Shown piece by piece: positions 1 through 6,351 of a stretch of DNA of 7,051 bases. This DNA comes from Alphaproteobacteria bacterium. Lineage in GTDB: Bacteria > Pseudomonadota > Alphaproteobacteria > ATCC43930 > CGMCC-115725. The position numbers and the translations under genes are program-made. The stretch covers positions 1 through 7,051 of the forward strand of contig JAFMSA010000213.1 of NCBI GenBank assembly GCA_017353855.1, written 5' to 3'. The stretch's first letter is position 1, and every line of letters begins with the position of its first letter. The notes beneath the pieces were generated by a model. That model saw nothing but the letters and a program-made list of their open reading frames with translations, was not told the DNA's origin and did no database searches.

Positions 1-69
1 CCGGACTGTTCTGAGGACATTCCTTGGCTGCGCGGAGGTATTGGGTGCTAGCGATTTTGCGCTCGGCGC

Positions 70-291
70 TTACGCGCCGTTAATCAACATCAATCCTTGA
101 GGCAGCCGCGAGATGGACTGGTCGAGCTGACGCGCCGGCACCGTGGGTCGCGTCCAGGACCCGAATTCCTTCAGGGCGCCCTCTGCCCACAAACCATCGA
201 CGGTGCGAGTTGCGCAATAACGCGCGATCAGCCGATACAGCGTCGTCGCCCGGCTTACGATTGGGTCCGGGGTCGTTTCCTGGAACTGGAA
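70..291 (-). pseudogene. 5'-truncated coding tail, unrecognised
   Basis: About 70 codons on the minus strand end in a TAA stop at 72-70. They look protein-coding: third codon positions are mostly G or C, and the residue mix is balanced (key stretches: LYRLIARYCATRTVDGLWAE and ALKEFGSWTRPTVPARQ). No ATG or other start with a ribosome binding site is visible near the upstream limit. The frame stays open further upstream, but there it becomes arginine- and proline-rich, runs into the serine hydrolase gene and looks like a shadow. I infer the 3' end of a gene whose 5' part was lost, now sitting just downstream of the serine hydrolase in the same orientation. I do not recognise the family. A faint resemblance to the C-termini of ABC-type substrate-binding proteins is too weak to use. 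Another reading is a frameshifted gene whose front part lies elsewhere. Confidence 0.4.
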
Positions 292-347
292 ATTTGGCCT
301 CGGCCGCCCCGGGCGACGTCTCGGTCGCCGCCGGCGCAACTCGGCGC

Positions 348-1916
348 TCAGTCGCCGATCCGGTCGAGCGCGCCGAGTCCGATCCCGTTCAGCGACTCGA
401 TCGTCACCCTGGAAGCCTTCCCGTCCGGGCCGATGGAAAACTGGACCGCGGACGGCCAGTCGGGCGCTTCCGGCGTGGCGAAACACAGGAAGGTGTCCCG
501 ATCGAAATGAAGCAGCGGGTAGGTGCGCTTGCCGCCCGGTCCTACGCGAAGCACGAGGCCGCCGTTCTCAGCCGCCACCTGCGCGACGCCGACATAGGCG
601 TTGGCGTAACGACCGACATAGGCAGCGTCGGAGAGCCCGGGAGCGGGCGCGCCGGGCGGTGCGTATTTGGCCTTGGCAGCGGCGGCCGCGGGCGCGAACA
701 TCCCCTCAAAAAGCGCGTTCCACGACGCCGTCCAGTCCCTGCTGACCCTTCCGTCGAACGCGAGGTCCGCGAAACTATCCGCCAGTCCTTCGGGAACGCC
801 GGTCGGGAAGGCGTTGGCCAGCACGACGATGCCGAGCTTCGCCTGCGGATAGAGCGTCGCCAGGGTGCGCGCTCCGACGCTGAAAGCACCCGCATGAGTC
901 CAGGCGAGGCCGTGCGGCCCGAACTCAACGCCCCAACCCAGACCGTAAAATGACGTCCCGCCGTTGACCGGATTCTCCCCCCGCGCCATCAGCGGGAAGT
1001 GCGTCTCGCGGAGAGCTCTCGCATCGATCAGGCGTTTGCCGTCAAGGACGCCGTCGTCGAGCTCGAGCCTGACCCATTGCGCGAGATCACGCACGCTCGA
1101 ATTGACGCCCCCAGCCGGCGCCTGGGCGTCCGGATCGCGCTTCAGCCGCGCCGTCCATTCTCCATTTGTCGTGACGTGGAGCTCCGCGCGATCAGGCTGG
1201 TTGAGGAAGTCCGCGTGGCGCGAACTGGTCGAGGTCATGCTGAGCAGACGATAGAGCCTCTCCTCGGCGACCTCCTCCCACGATTTGCCGGTCGGCTTGG
1301 CAGCGGCGACGGCGCCCTCCGTCAAGCCGAAGTTGCTGTAGGAATAGCCAGCGCGGAAACCGGATGACGGTTCGGCCAGCCTGAGCCGCTTCAGAATTTC
1401 CGTTCGATCGTAGCCGATCTCCTCGAGCTCGTCCCCGGCGGAGCCGGGCAATCCGCTCCGGTGCGCAAAGAGGTCTCTAACAGTGAGCTCGGCGGTCGGA
1501 TAAGGGTCATGCAGCCGAAAACCCGGGTCGAGATCGACGATGCGAGAATCCCAGGACACGGTTCCTTCGCCGACGAGCGCCGCCACGACCGTCGATGAGA
1601 TTGGCTTCGACAGAGAGGCGAGCTGAAAGACCGTGTCGGCGTCGACCTTCTCCGGCTTGCCGATCTCGCGCAGCCCGAAGCCCTTCATGAAGACGACAGC
1701 GCCCTCAAAGACGACGGCGATCGCGAGTCCCGGAACCGCTTTCGAAGCGACGGCGCGCTGCGCCGTCGCTTCGAGCGCCGGCAGGGCAGCGTCGACCTTG
1801 TCCCGCGTGATCGTCTGCGCCTGAGCCACGCTCGCCGCGAGCAGAATCCACGCGAGCAGGCCTGCACGCGGCGCGCCGCGTGCACGTGACGAACTCCGCC
1901 CTGACCGTTGCCGCAT
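348..1916 (-). CDS. Exported serine hydrolase, class C beta-lactamase / esterase superfamily
   Basis: This 522-residue protein belongs to the penicillin-binding-protein-like serine hydrolases (Pfam Beta-lactamase family). The start at 1916 is preferred over an in-frame ATG at 1970, because an AGGGAG Shine-Dalgarno sequence lies about 10 bases before it and none precedes 1970. The N-terminus is arginine-rich (residues 2-18), followed by a hydrophobic stretch ending in A-x-A-Q near residue 33, which is a signal peptide. The catalytic motifs are present in order: S-L-S-K at residues 101-104 (nucleophile Ser101, Lys104), the HRSGLP segment near 152-157, Y-S-N at 193-195, and H-A-G at 341-343 in place of K-T-G. 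The last 90 residues, from about 430, form a separate beta-rich domain like the C-terminal extension (DUF3471 type) of many such enzymes. It probably acts in the periplasm on an ester or amide. Family members include esterases, D-aminopeptidases and peptidoglycan enzymes, and the true substrate cannot be read from sequence. It seems to be transcribed alone. Confidence 0.93.
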   Translation of the reverse strand: MRQRSGRSSSRARGAPRAGLLAWILLAASVAQAQTITRDKVDAALPALEATAQRAVASKAVPGLAIAVVFEGAVVFMKGFGLREIGKPEKVDADTVFQLASLSKPISSTVVAALVGEGTVSWDSRIVDLDPGFRLHDPYPTAELTVRDLFAHRSGLPGSAGDELEEIGYDRTEILKRLRLAEPSSGFRAGYSYSNFGLTEGAVAAAKPTGKSWEEVAEERLYRLLSMTSTSSRHADFLNQPDRAELHVTTNGEWTARLKRDPDAQAPAGGVNSSVRDLAQWVRLELDDGVLDGKRLIDARALRETHFPLMARGENPVNGGTSFYGLGWGVEFGPHGLAWTHAGAFSVGARTLATLYPQAKLGIVVLANAFPTGVPEGLADSFADLAFDGRVSRDWTASWNALFEGMFAPAAAAAKAKYAPPGAPAPGLSDAAYVGRYANAYVGVAQVAAENGGLVLRVGPGGKRTYPLLHFDRDTFLCFATPEAPDWPSAVQFSIGPDGKASRVTIESLNGIGLGALDRIGD

Positions 1917-2027
1917 CGTTTCGATGCTCCCTGAGCCCCAAGCGGACGCTCGCTTGAGGAAGCCGGACATGCGTAACCGCGGAAGACGGCTGTGCGGGCC
2001 AAGCTATGCGCTCGCCGGCGCCGGGTG

Positions 2028-2345
2028 GCAACCGCGCCGCCGAAGCAGACGCCAAACTCAAGCAGCTATACGATGCTGTCGAGAGCGGCATCGCTGACCT
2101 TGCCGACCCGATGCTGAAGGACCGAATTGCCGCCCTCAAGGCCATCCGCGATCAGGCCCGTGCTGATACAGAGCGCGGAGAAGATGCGCTTGACCGGCTC
2201 GGGCCAAGCATCACACCGCAAGACGTTTGCTAGCCAAGCCCGCAGGCGCCTGCGCACCGAGAGGAGTCGCCGCGATCACCTGTGCGCCCTCGCCCAGGCG
2301 TCGGAGTGGACGCGAAAGAAGTTCGCATCATGGGTTCGAACAGCG
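2028..2345 (+). pseudogene. Serine recombinase C-terminal remnant, two frameshifts
   Basis: Three adjacent reading frames together give a continuous match to the C-terminal coiled-coil and tail region of large serine recombinases, as I recall them from rhizobial genomes. The first frame carries an AAEADAKLKQLYDAVESG-like helix, then DPMLKDRIAALKAIRDQARA and a segment ending LGPSITPQ, and stops at TAG 2231-2233. Near 2220 the reading moves to another frame (KTFASQARRRLRTERSRRDH, then ALAQ). Near 2300 it moves again to VGVDAKEVRIMGS, where the similarity ends at about 2342. The catalytic resolvase domain (with its serine) and the recombinase domain are absent, so this cannot encode an active enzyme. 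An ATG at 2006 opens the first frame, but residues before about 2028 do not look like the family and no ribosome binding site is evident. This is a fossil of an integrated mobile element. It starts about 110 bases upstream of the divergently transcribed serine hydrolase. Confidence 0.75.
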
Positions 2346-2662
2346 TACATCCTGCAGGTCCGCGGGATAGGGGCACTCGCGCCAGAGTGTCAGCAATTCC
2401 CGGCACTCTTCGGGCGGGTATGCGAACAGCTGTGCTCGCGCCTGCCGCCTGTCCTGCGCGGTGGGCGAGGGTTTGCTGCTGGACTCTTCGCTAAAATTTG
2501 GCGCGGTGTGCCATCTCTCCGTCGGCGCCGGTTGCTGTTCTGCGATGAGGTCGCGCAGCAATGGCAGCTGTCTCGCTGTTTGCGCTGGCTGTGTAGGAGG
2601 GCGGCGCGCTTGCGCGCAGTGTCCTGATAGGCTGCTATCCGCGGCCAGCGGCGAAAGCGCAT
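2328..2662 (-). pseudogene. Frameshifted conserved hypothetical gene, coupled to the ORF upstream
   Basis: An ATG at 2662 overlaps the TGA of the upstream ORF as TGATG, a classic sign of translational coupling. The first frame reads MRFRRWPRIAAYQDTARKRA and continues to about 2575. There third-position GC and protein-like composition pass to another frame, which reads LPLLRDLIAEQQ and ends in a segment with AYPPEECRELLTLWRECPYPAD; its stop is at 2328-2330. Joined across a one-frame shift (near 2565-2585), these make a basic protein of about 100 residues with an N-terminal arginine- and lysine-rich helix and a C-terminal W-x-x-C-P-Y-P-A-D signature. I have a recollection of similar hypothetical proteins in alphaproteobacterial accessory DNA that go on after the PYPAD motif, but I cannot name a family. 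The last residues before the stop look unrelated, and they overlap the serine recombinase remnant on the other strand. This suggests a recombination junction near 2343-2357 cut off the C-terminus. Function unknown. Confidence 0.45.
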
Positions 2663-2919
2663 CACGCTGCCTCGCAGGTGGCGCAGCTCGGGTTGCAGGG
2701 CTGCCGCCTGCCGTGCCGCTCGCGCACGAAGTGCGCCAGACCGAGCGCGGCCAGCGGTTGCGATTGGTCCGTAGCAGGGGCGGCAGGCGGCGGGTTGCCT
2801 GTAGTCCGCCTGGCCGCTCGATCGATGCTTCGAGATCGCCGATGCGTGCAGCCCGCGTCACTGAGGCGCATCGGCCAAGATGGCCGTGCTAAAGCTAAAT
2901 CGATAGACGCAATCAGCAT
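2662..2919 (-). CDS. Small ORF of 85 residues with a strong ribosome binding site and cysteine-bearing tail
   Basis: The ATG at 2919 is preceded by GGAGGAAGCA, a near-ideal Shine-Dalgarno with 5 bases of spacing. That is the main support for this start. The final 30 codons (from about LAALGLAHFVRERHGRRQP to the end) have very high third-position GC, typical of real genes in this DNA, and end in CNPSCATCEAA, a C-x4-C-x2-C arrangement with a possible metal-binding or redox look. The stop overlaps the ATG of the next gene by one base (TGATG), so the two were probably co-translated. The middle of the ORF is less convincing: around 2800-2860 another frame (ARIGDLEASIE) looks at least as coding, so a compensating pair of indels may have scrambled residues 20-40. 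No family recognised. It could be an intact small gene or a decayed one. Confidence 0.35.
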   Translation of the reverse strand: MLIASIDLALARPSWPMRLSDAGCTHRRSRSIDRAARRTTGNPPPAAPATDQSQPLAALGLAHFVRERHGRRQPCNPSCATCEAA

Positions 2920-3022
2920 TGCTTCCTCCATTGGCCTGGCTTGGCAACTCGTGAATGCGACGCCGCCGCTGAACTGGCGGCAGCGACGGGTGTGCTTGAT
3001 CACCGCTGGCTGCCGCAGGATT

Positions 3023-3370
3023 TCAGGCGGGTTTGTGCGGGAGGTCGGGAGGGCTGCACTGCGGCCCCCCTTCCCTTCCCTCCGATACAGGCGGCTTCGG
3101 GAAAGTCGCCTCGTCGTCGGTGTCGCTGTTGTTTTGTGTTGGCGGATCGTCATCCGCAGGCTCGTTCGGCCCAGATTCGGTTGCTTCGTCGTGGTAGCCG
3201 ATCTCCCAAGAGCGGGAGGCGATCGCGTGAGAGTTCGAGTTGAAAAAAGCAATGTGTCCAAAGAGGCTGCTGGCCTGATCTGATCGCAGTTCATTTGCCT
3301 GCCGTCCAGCTCTTCCATCTTTCGATAAACCCGCTGCAATACCAGAGGCCGGCCCCGCGCAGCGGTTCAC
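3023..3370 (-). CDS. Hypothetical acidic ORF, 115 codons, possibly a remnant
   Basis: This minus-strand ORF opens with GTG at 3370 and closes with TGA at 3023. In its central part (about 3100-3250) GC rises from second to first to third codon position, roughly 50, 58 and 76 percent by hand count over 50 codons, which is the pattern expected for a real gene in high-GC DNA. That part is acidic and rich in D, E, N and P (for example EATESGPNEPADDDPP), suggesting a disordered, soluble segment. The start has no visible Shine-Dalgarno sequence and there is no other methionine, so the true 5' end may be missing. It shares orientation with the two small ORFs that follow at 2919 and 2662 and may have belonged to the same accessory operon. 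Not recognised. Its 5' end runs under the promoter side of the plus-strand small secreted gene. Confidence 0.3.
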   Translation of the reverse strand: MNRCAGPASGIAAGLSKDGRAGRQANELRSDQASSLFGHIAFFNSNSHAIASRSWEIGYHDEATESGPNEPADDDPPTQNNSDTDDEATFPKPPVSEGREGGPQCSPPDLPHKPA

Positions 3371-3462
3371 ATCTAATGACGAAAAACAGACAACCTATTG
3401 AGACCCATAGTAAGGCGGAGTCTTTTTTGCTATCGTTGGCGCCTAAAAACAGGGAGATTGAA

Positions 3463-3714
3463 ATGCGCATCATCGGTGCAGCTTGTGCCGGCTTGGTAGC
3501 TCTGTCCGCTATTTCGGTCCAGGCTGCCCCGTTCCCCCTTGCGAAGGCTGGTTCGGCCCAATTGGGCGTCCGCCCACCGATCGAGCTGGTAGCCCAAGGA
3601 TGCGGGTACGGTCAGCGGCGCACTCGCTGGCAAGACGAATGGGGCCGCTGGCATTGGGGGCGCTGCGTTCCGAAAACGTGGGGAAATATGTCTCGCGAGC
3701 AGTTCTCGCAATAA
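3463..3714 (+). CDS. Small exported two-cysteine protein, GCG-motif type
   Basis: This 83-residue protein starts at ATG 3463, chosen because AGGGAG lies 7 bases upstream and because a signal peptide begins exactly there. An upstream in-frame start at 3295 would put a polar, non-signal leader in front. Residues 1-22 form a typical signal peptide (MRIIGAACAGLVALSAISVQ, then AAP), with cleavage likely near 21-23. The mature part carries a GCGYGQRR segment at 46-53 and a W-x-R-W-H-W-G-R-C-V-P segment at 60-70. It has just two cysteines, Cys47 and Cys68, which could form a disulfide in the periplasm. The pattern G-C-G-x-G-x-x-R ... G-x-C-x-P resembles small exported GCG-motif proteins of Bradyrhizobium and relatives (the group I know as GCG_CRPN-type). 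Their role is unknown. The residues after the motif are short and lack long C-terminal repeats. It stands alone, surrounded by decayed genes. Confidence 0.8.
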   Translation: MRIIGAACAGLVALSAISVQAAPFPLAKAGSAQLGVRPPIELVAQGCGYGQRRTRWQDEWGRWHWGRCVPKTWGNMSREQFSQ

Positions 3715-3745
3715 GAAAAAGTCCCGCGCAACGGAGCGAAAACGC

Positions 3746-3762
3746 GCCGTCGCCGCGACGGC
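3746..3762 (+). terminator. GC-rich hairpin after the small exported gene
   Basis: GCCGTCG and CGACGGC form a perfect 7-bp stem around a 3-base loop, 31 bases after the stop of the small exported gene. No run of T follows on the plus strand, so it is at best a weak intrinsic terminator or a 3'-end stabilising hairpin. A chance GC-rich palindrome is also possible. Confidence 0.3.
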
Positions 3763-3789
3763 ACAAGGCTGTTCGCGGGTTGCGTGAAA

Positions 3790-3918
3790 GGATTCGAGGT
3801 GCGATTCAGGGAGCGTGAAGCGGTGCTCGCCGCGCAGGCGATGACGAGGAGTGTCAGTGCCGAGCGGAGCCTCCTGCAGCACCTCGTGGAGCGCTTGCGT
3901 GCGCAGCGCGCCGGTCAT
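3790..3918 (-). pseudogene. Possible decayed small membrane or exported protein downstream of the MFS gene
   Basis: An ATG at 3918 is preceded by AAGGAAGG with 7 bases of spacing, a good ribosome binding site, 91 bases after the MFS gene's stop and in the same orientation. The frame begins MTGALRTQALHEVLQE with GC-rich third positions. After about 3860 these properties move to a neighbouring frame that reads RRLRSALTLLVIACAAST, a hydrophobic, signal-anchor-like stretch. One indel would join them into a small protein with a basic N-terminus and one hydrophobic segment. The first frame stays open to 3430, but there it runs antisense to the small exported gene and looks like a shadow. Not recognised; only the ribosome binding site and the composition shift support it. 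Confidence 0.22.
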
Positions 3919-4009
3919 CGTGATACCTTCCTTTGTCGCATCGGCGCGGGTCTTGGGCGTGTCGGGAACGGGATCCTGGCCGGGCTCTGCCGCCTTGGCT
4001 ATTTCCGGT

Positions 4010-5344
4010 CTAATCGGCTGCGAGAGCGGTTGCCCGTTCCAATCGCCGGTCATGACCGAGCAGCAAGACCACCAAGCCCCCGATTATGGAGCCCATCGCG
4101 ATCGTTAGCAGCCCGAGCGGGAAGCTCCCTGTCGCGTCCTGCACCAGCCCCATCGCGTACGGACCAAGAAAGCCGCCAAGGTTACCGACCGAGTTGATGA
4201 GCGCAATTCCACCTGCCGCGGCGCTACCGGTCAGCATAGCGGTAGGCAGCGGCCAGAATGTCGGCGCGATACCAGAGGCGGCAACCTGGAAGAAGATCAG
4301 CACCACCACAGTTGCCACGGGGGAGGATTGCAGCGCGAGGCAGGAGATCAGCAGCGCCGCCGAAATCAGCAGCGATGCTCCGCACAACTTGCTGCGCGCA
4401 CCGGTAAGATCGGAGGCCCGGGCCCAAAGCAAAATGCCCACGAGCGCACCGATGAACGGCAGCGCCGAGACGAAGCCCGTTTGCACGTTGGTCAGTCCGA
4501 ACTGCTTGACAATTTGGGGCAGGAACAGGACGAAGCCGTAGCTAGTGACGTTCTGTCCGAAATACACCAGTGTCAGCGCCCACACGCGTCCGTTACGAAG
4601 GGCCTCCCCGAGTACAAAGTGTCGGATGCGCTCGCGTTGCGCGCGCTCTGCCGCGAGCCGCTCGGAGAGCCACTTCCGCTGCGGTTCGGTTAACCAGTGC
4701 GCCTGCTCGGGTCGGTCGGTAAGCGTGAAATACACGACAACACCGAGAATGACGGCTGGGAGCGCCTCGATGATGAACAACCATTGCCAGCCCGCCAGAC
4801 CCCAAATGCCGCCCATTCCGAGAATGAACCCCGACGCCCAGGAGCCAGTGATTACCGCGACTGGGATCGCCATCATGAACAGTGCAATCATCCGCGCGCG
4901 GTAGGCTGACGGGAACCACCAGGTGAGAAATAGGATGATGCCGGGATAGAAGCCCGCCTCGGCGATGCCGAGCAGAAACCGGACCGCAAAGAACGACCAG
5001 TTGCTCCACACTAATGCGGTGAGCCCCGAAATTATCCCCCAGCTAAGCAAGATACGCGCGATCCACACCCGCGCGCCAACCCGCTCGAGGATCAGGTTCG
5101 ACGGGATCTCGGCGAGAAAGTACCCGACGAAAAATATGCCGCCGCCGAGGCCGAAAGCGGCAGCGGTCAGGCCGAGCGCCTTGTTCATCTGTAACGCCGA
5201 GAAACCGACATTTACTCGGTCGAGATACGCGGCGTAGTAGCATAGGAATAGCAGCGGGATCATCCGTCGCTTCACCCGCGCTATCGTCTGCAGCTCCAGC
5301 GGCTCGGGGGCAATGCCGCCCGTTTGTGTTATGGCTGAACTCAT
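4010..5344 (-). CDS. MFS transporter, anion:cation symporter (ACS) family
   Basis: This 444-residue protein is a 12-helix major facilitator carrier. The start at 5344 is chosen because a GAAGGG ribosome binding site precedes it by about 11 bases, and the sequence then enters the family's usual N-terminus. The open frame further upstream to 5560 encodes an arginine-rich leader unlike any MFS protein. The ACS signatures are clear: DRVNVGF at 42-48 in helix 1, AEIPSNLILERVGAR at 78-92 between helices 2 and 3, GIAEAGFYPG at 126-135, FPSAYRAR at 144-151, and a long polar central loop at about 208-250 carrying LTDRPEQAHWL. The C-terminal half ends with NLGGFLGPYAMGL, a loop typical of the family. 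Length is normal and no frame is broken. ACS members import organic anions such as tartrate, aldarates or aromatic acids by proton symport across the inner membrane. The substrate cannot be told here, because no catabolic enzyme or regulator lies beside the gene, which is unusual for this family. Confidence 0.93.
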   Translation of the reverse strand: MSSAITQTGGIAPEPLELQTIARVKRRMIPLLFLCYYAAYLDRVNVGFSALQMNKALGLTAAAFGLGGGIFFVGYFLAEIPSNLILERVGARVWIARILLSWGIISGLTALVWSNWSFFAVRFLLGIAEAGFYPGIILFLTWWFPSAYRARMIALFMMAIPVAVITGSWASGFILGMGGIWGLAGWQWLFIIEALPAVILGVVVYFTLTDRPEQAHWLTEPQRKWLSERLAAERAQRERIRHFVLGEALRNGRVWALTLVYFGQNVTSYGFVLFLPQIVKQFGLTNVQTGFVSALPFIGALVGILLWARASDLTGARSKLCGASLLISAALLISCLALQSSPVATVVVLIFFQVAASGIAPTFWPLPTAMLTGSAAAGGIALINSVGNLGGFLGPYAMGLVQDATGSFPLGLLTIAMGSIIGGLVVLLLGHDRRLERATALAAD

Positions 5345-5414
5345 CGTCCACTGGCCCTTCGGTCTAGTTCTTACGGTAACCCCGCCGGAAGGGCCTGGTT
5401 CATGGTCGAATCGT

Positions 5415-5445
5415 ATTATGGCGTCCGCGGTAGCCCCTCGGACAA
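5415..5445 (-). promoter_or_regulatory. Candidate promoter of the MFS gene
   Basis: Reading the minus strand, TTGTCC (5445-5440) and CATAAT (5420-5415) are spaced 19 bases apart and lie about 70 bases before the MFS start. The -10-like element is good but the spacing is longer than ideal, so this is only a suggestion. Confidence 0.22.
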
Positions 5446-5750
5446 GAGTCGATGGTCGCCTCAGCCGACGCGTTGCAGCCAGTAATCGGTTTGGGGGACG
5501 GAGAAGCGACGCTCTGGTGGTTGTCCTCGGCGCACGTTGTGCCATCATCCGATCGCTCATTGTGCGGGCAGCCGGCCGGTGTCGCGTTGCCGCTTAGAAA
5601 AGTGCTCGTAGGTGGTCCGTGCCGTCGTTTGACGCAAGAAATTCTGAGCCCGAGATTCTGAATTTGGCAGCAGTAAATGCGAACCCTTGAGTGCTCAACC
5701 CGCGTCTTCCGCGGCCCCGAGCGACCTCCCTGGCCTTCGACCCTTGCCAG

Positions 5751-5763
5751 CCTTGCAGCAAGG
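5751..5763. repeat. Perfect 13-bp palindrome
   Basis: CCTTGC and GCAAGG flank a single central A. The sequence CCCTTGCCAG just to the left partly repeats the left arm. Such an element about 90 bases before a gene start could be an operator or a small hairpin. The gene downstream is a pseudogene, so any function may be lost. Confidence 0.3.
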
Positions 5764-5853
5764 TTTAGCGACCAGCGTCTGCACCGAAGGTGACATGGTG
5801 CGGCGGCCTGATATCCTGTCCACGCGTTAAAGCACTAATGCATTGGGGGCGGT

Positions 5854-6230
5854 ATGTCCCGGCTGGGTCTCTCGGGTCCTGATCGGTGTTGCCATCGGGC
5901 TTGGCGCAGCGATCGGCGCGGCGGCTGGCGAGCTGACGACGGCTTCCGCCGCTGGGGTTATGGTAGAGGACGGCTGGTGGGGGTGATCGAGATCGGCTGG
6001 TGCGGGGCGACGTTGTGCGGCCGGATATTCGGTATCATCAGGGCGCCCGACGAACCGACGCCAAAGGACTATCAGGATCGCTCGCAATGCGGCTTGACCA
6101 TTATTACCAGTCAGTGTCCGACCGGGACGGCAAGTGGTTGGCCAGGTCACCGATCCACGCGACGGCAACACGTATCGGGCGCAGATCTGAGTGGACGATG
6201 AAGGCCGACTTAACCTGCGTCCCTCCGCTC
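5854..6230 (+). pseudogene. Frameshifted DUF2147-like exported protein
   Basis: Fragments in all three plus-strand frames line up as one small exported protein. After an ATG at 5854 (GGGGGCGG lies just before it) the reading shifts near 5872 to a hydrophobic signal-peptide-like segment (LIGVAIGLGAAIGAAAGE), then VEDGWW. It shifts again near 5980 to GVIEIGWCGATLCGRIFGI and a segment with SQCGLTII, again near 6130 to DGKWL, and again near 6145 to QVTDPRDGNTYRAQI, followed by an in-frame TGA at 6188-6190 and VDDEGRLNLR. The C-G-x-x-L-C-G-x-I core and the D-P-R-D-G-x-T-Y motif are hallmarks of the DUF2147 family, periplasmic proteins of unknown function. The TGA sits where I expect tryptophan, so it is probably a TGG-to-TGA nonsense change. 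With four or more frameshifts this gene is dead. Beyond about 6230 the similarity fades. Confidence 0.62.
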
Positions 6231-6351
6231 GGTCGCTGGCAACGGACTTTGCGTTGCTCGGGGTTGCGCAGGGAAAACCTTCCCGAACTGGACTCTCAGC
6301 CGACCGTATCGGGCGGCACGACGGCGCAGATCACTTCTTCACGACGCCGCA

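Larger units (their letters stand above)
5345..5853. other. Non-coding stretch between the MFS gene and the DUF2147-like pseudogene
   Basis: No supportable gene lies here. Short ORFs on both strands are arginine-rich or lack start signals. The left part is the MFS leader and promoter region. Other marks are a direct repeat of ATTCTGA at 5641-5647 and 5655-5661, a 13-bp palindrome at 5751-5763, and a small inverted repeat, CCGCG / CGCGG, near 5700-5714. Confidence 0.5.

Noticed and set aside
64..79. Perfect 6-bp stem (CGGCGC / GCGCCG, 4-base loop) as a terminator
   Set aside because: It overlaps the stop codon of the orphan tail, and no T run follows on either strand. It could be chance in GC-rich DNA.
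210..953. Long plus-strand ORF of 247 codons
   Set aside because: It is antisense to the serine hydrolase, is very rich in arginine and glycine, has no ribosome binding site, and matches nothing I recognise.
1917..1970. Earlier start of the serine hydrolase at 1970
   Set aside because: There is no Shine-Dalgarno before it, and the added 18 residues would put a polar leader ahead of the signal peptide. The ATG at 1916 has AGGGAG.
2678..3283. Plus-strand ORF of 201 codons
   Set aside because: Arginine-rich composition and no start signal. The opposite strand shows better ribosome binding sites and codon-position bias.
3421..3430. TCTTTTTT run as a terminator tract
   Set aside because: No convincing GC-rich stem lies directly before it. 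It is just upstream of a good ribosome binding site, so it belongs to the leader of the small exported gene.
3430..4053. Minus-strand ORF of 207 codons
   Set aside because: Its ends overlap the MFS gene and run antisense to the small exported gene. Only the short part from 3918 has a credible start, and even that seems frameshifted.
5345..5560. N-terminal extension of the MFS protein to 5560
   Set aside because: It is an arginine-rich leader with no match to the family. The ATG at 5344 has a ribosome binding site and gives the normal length.
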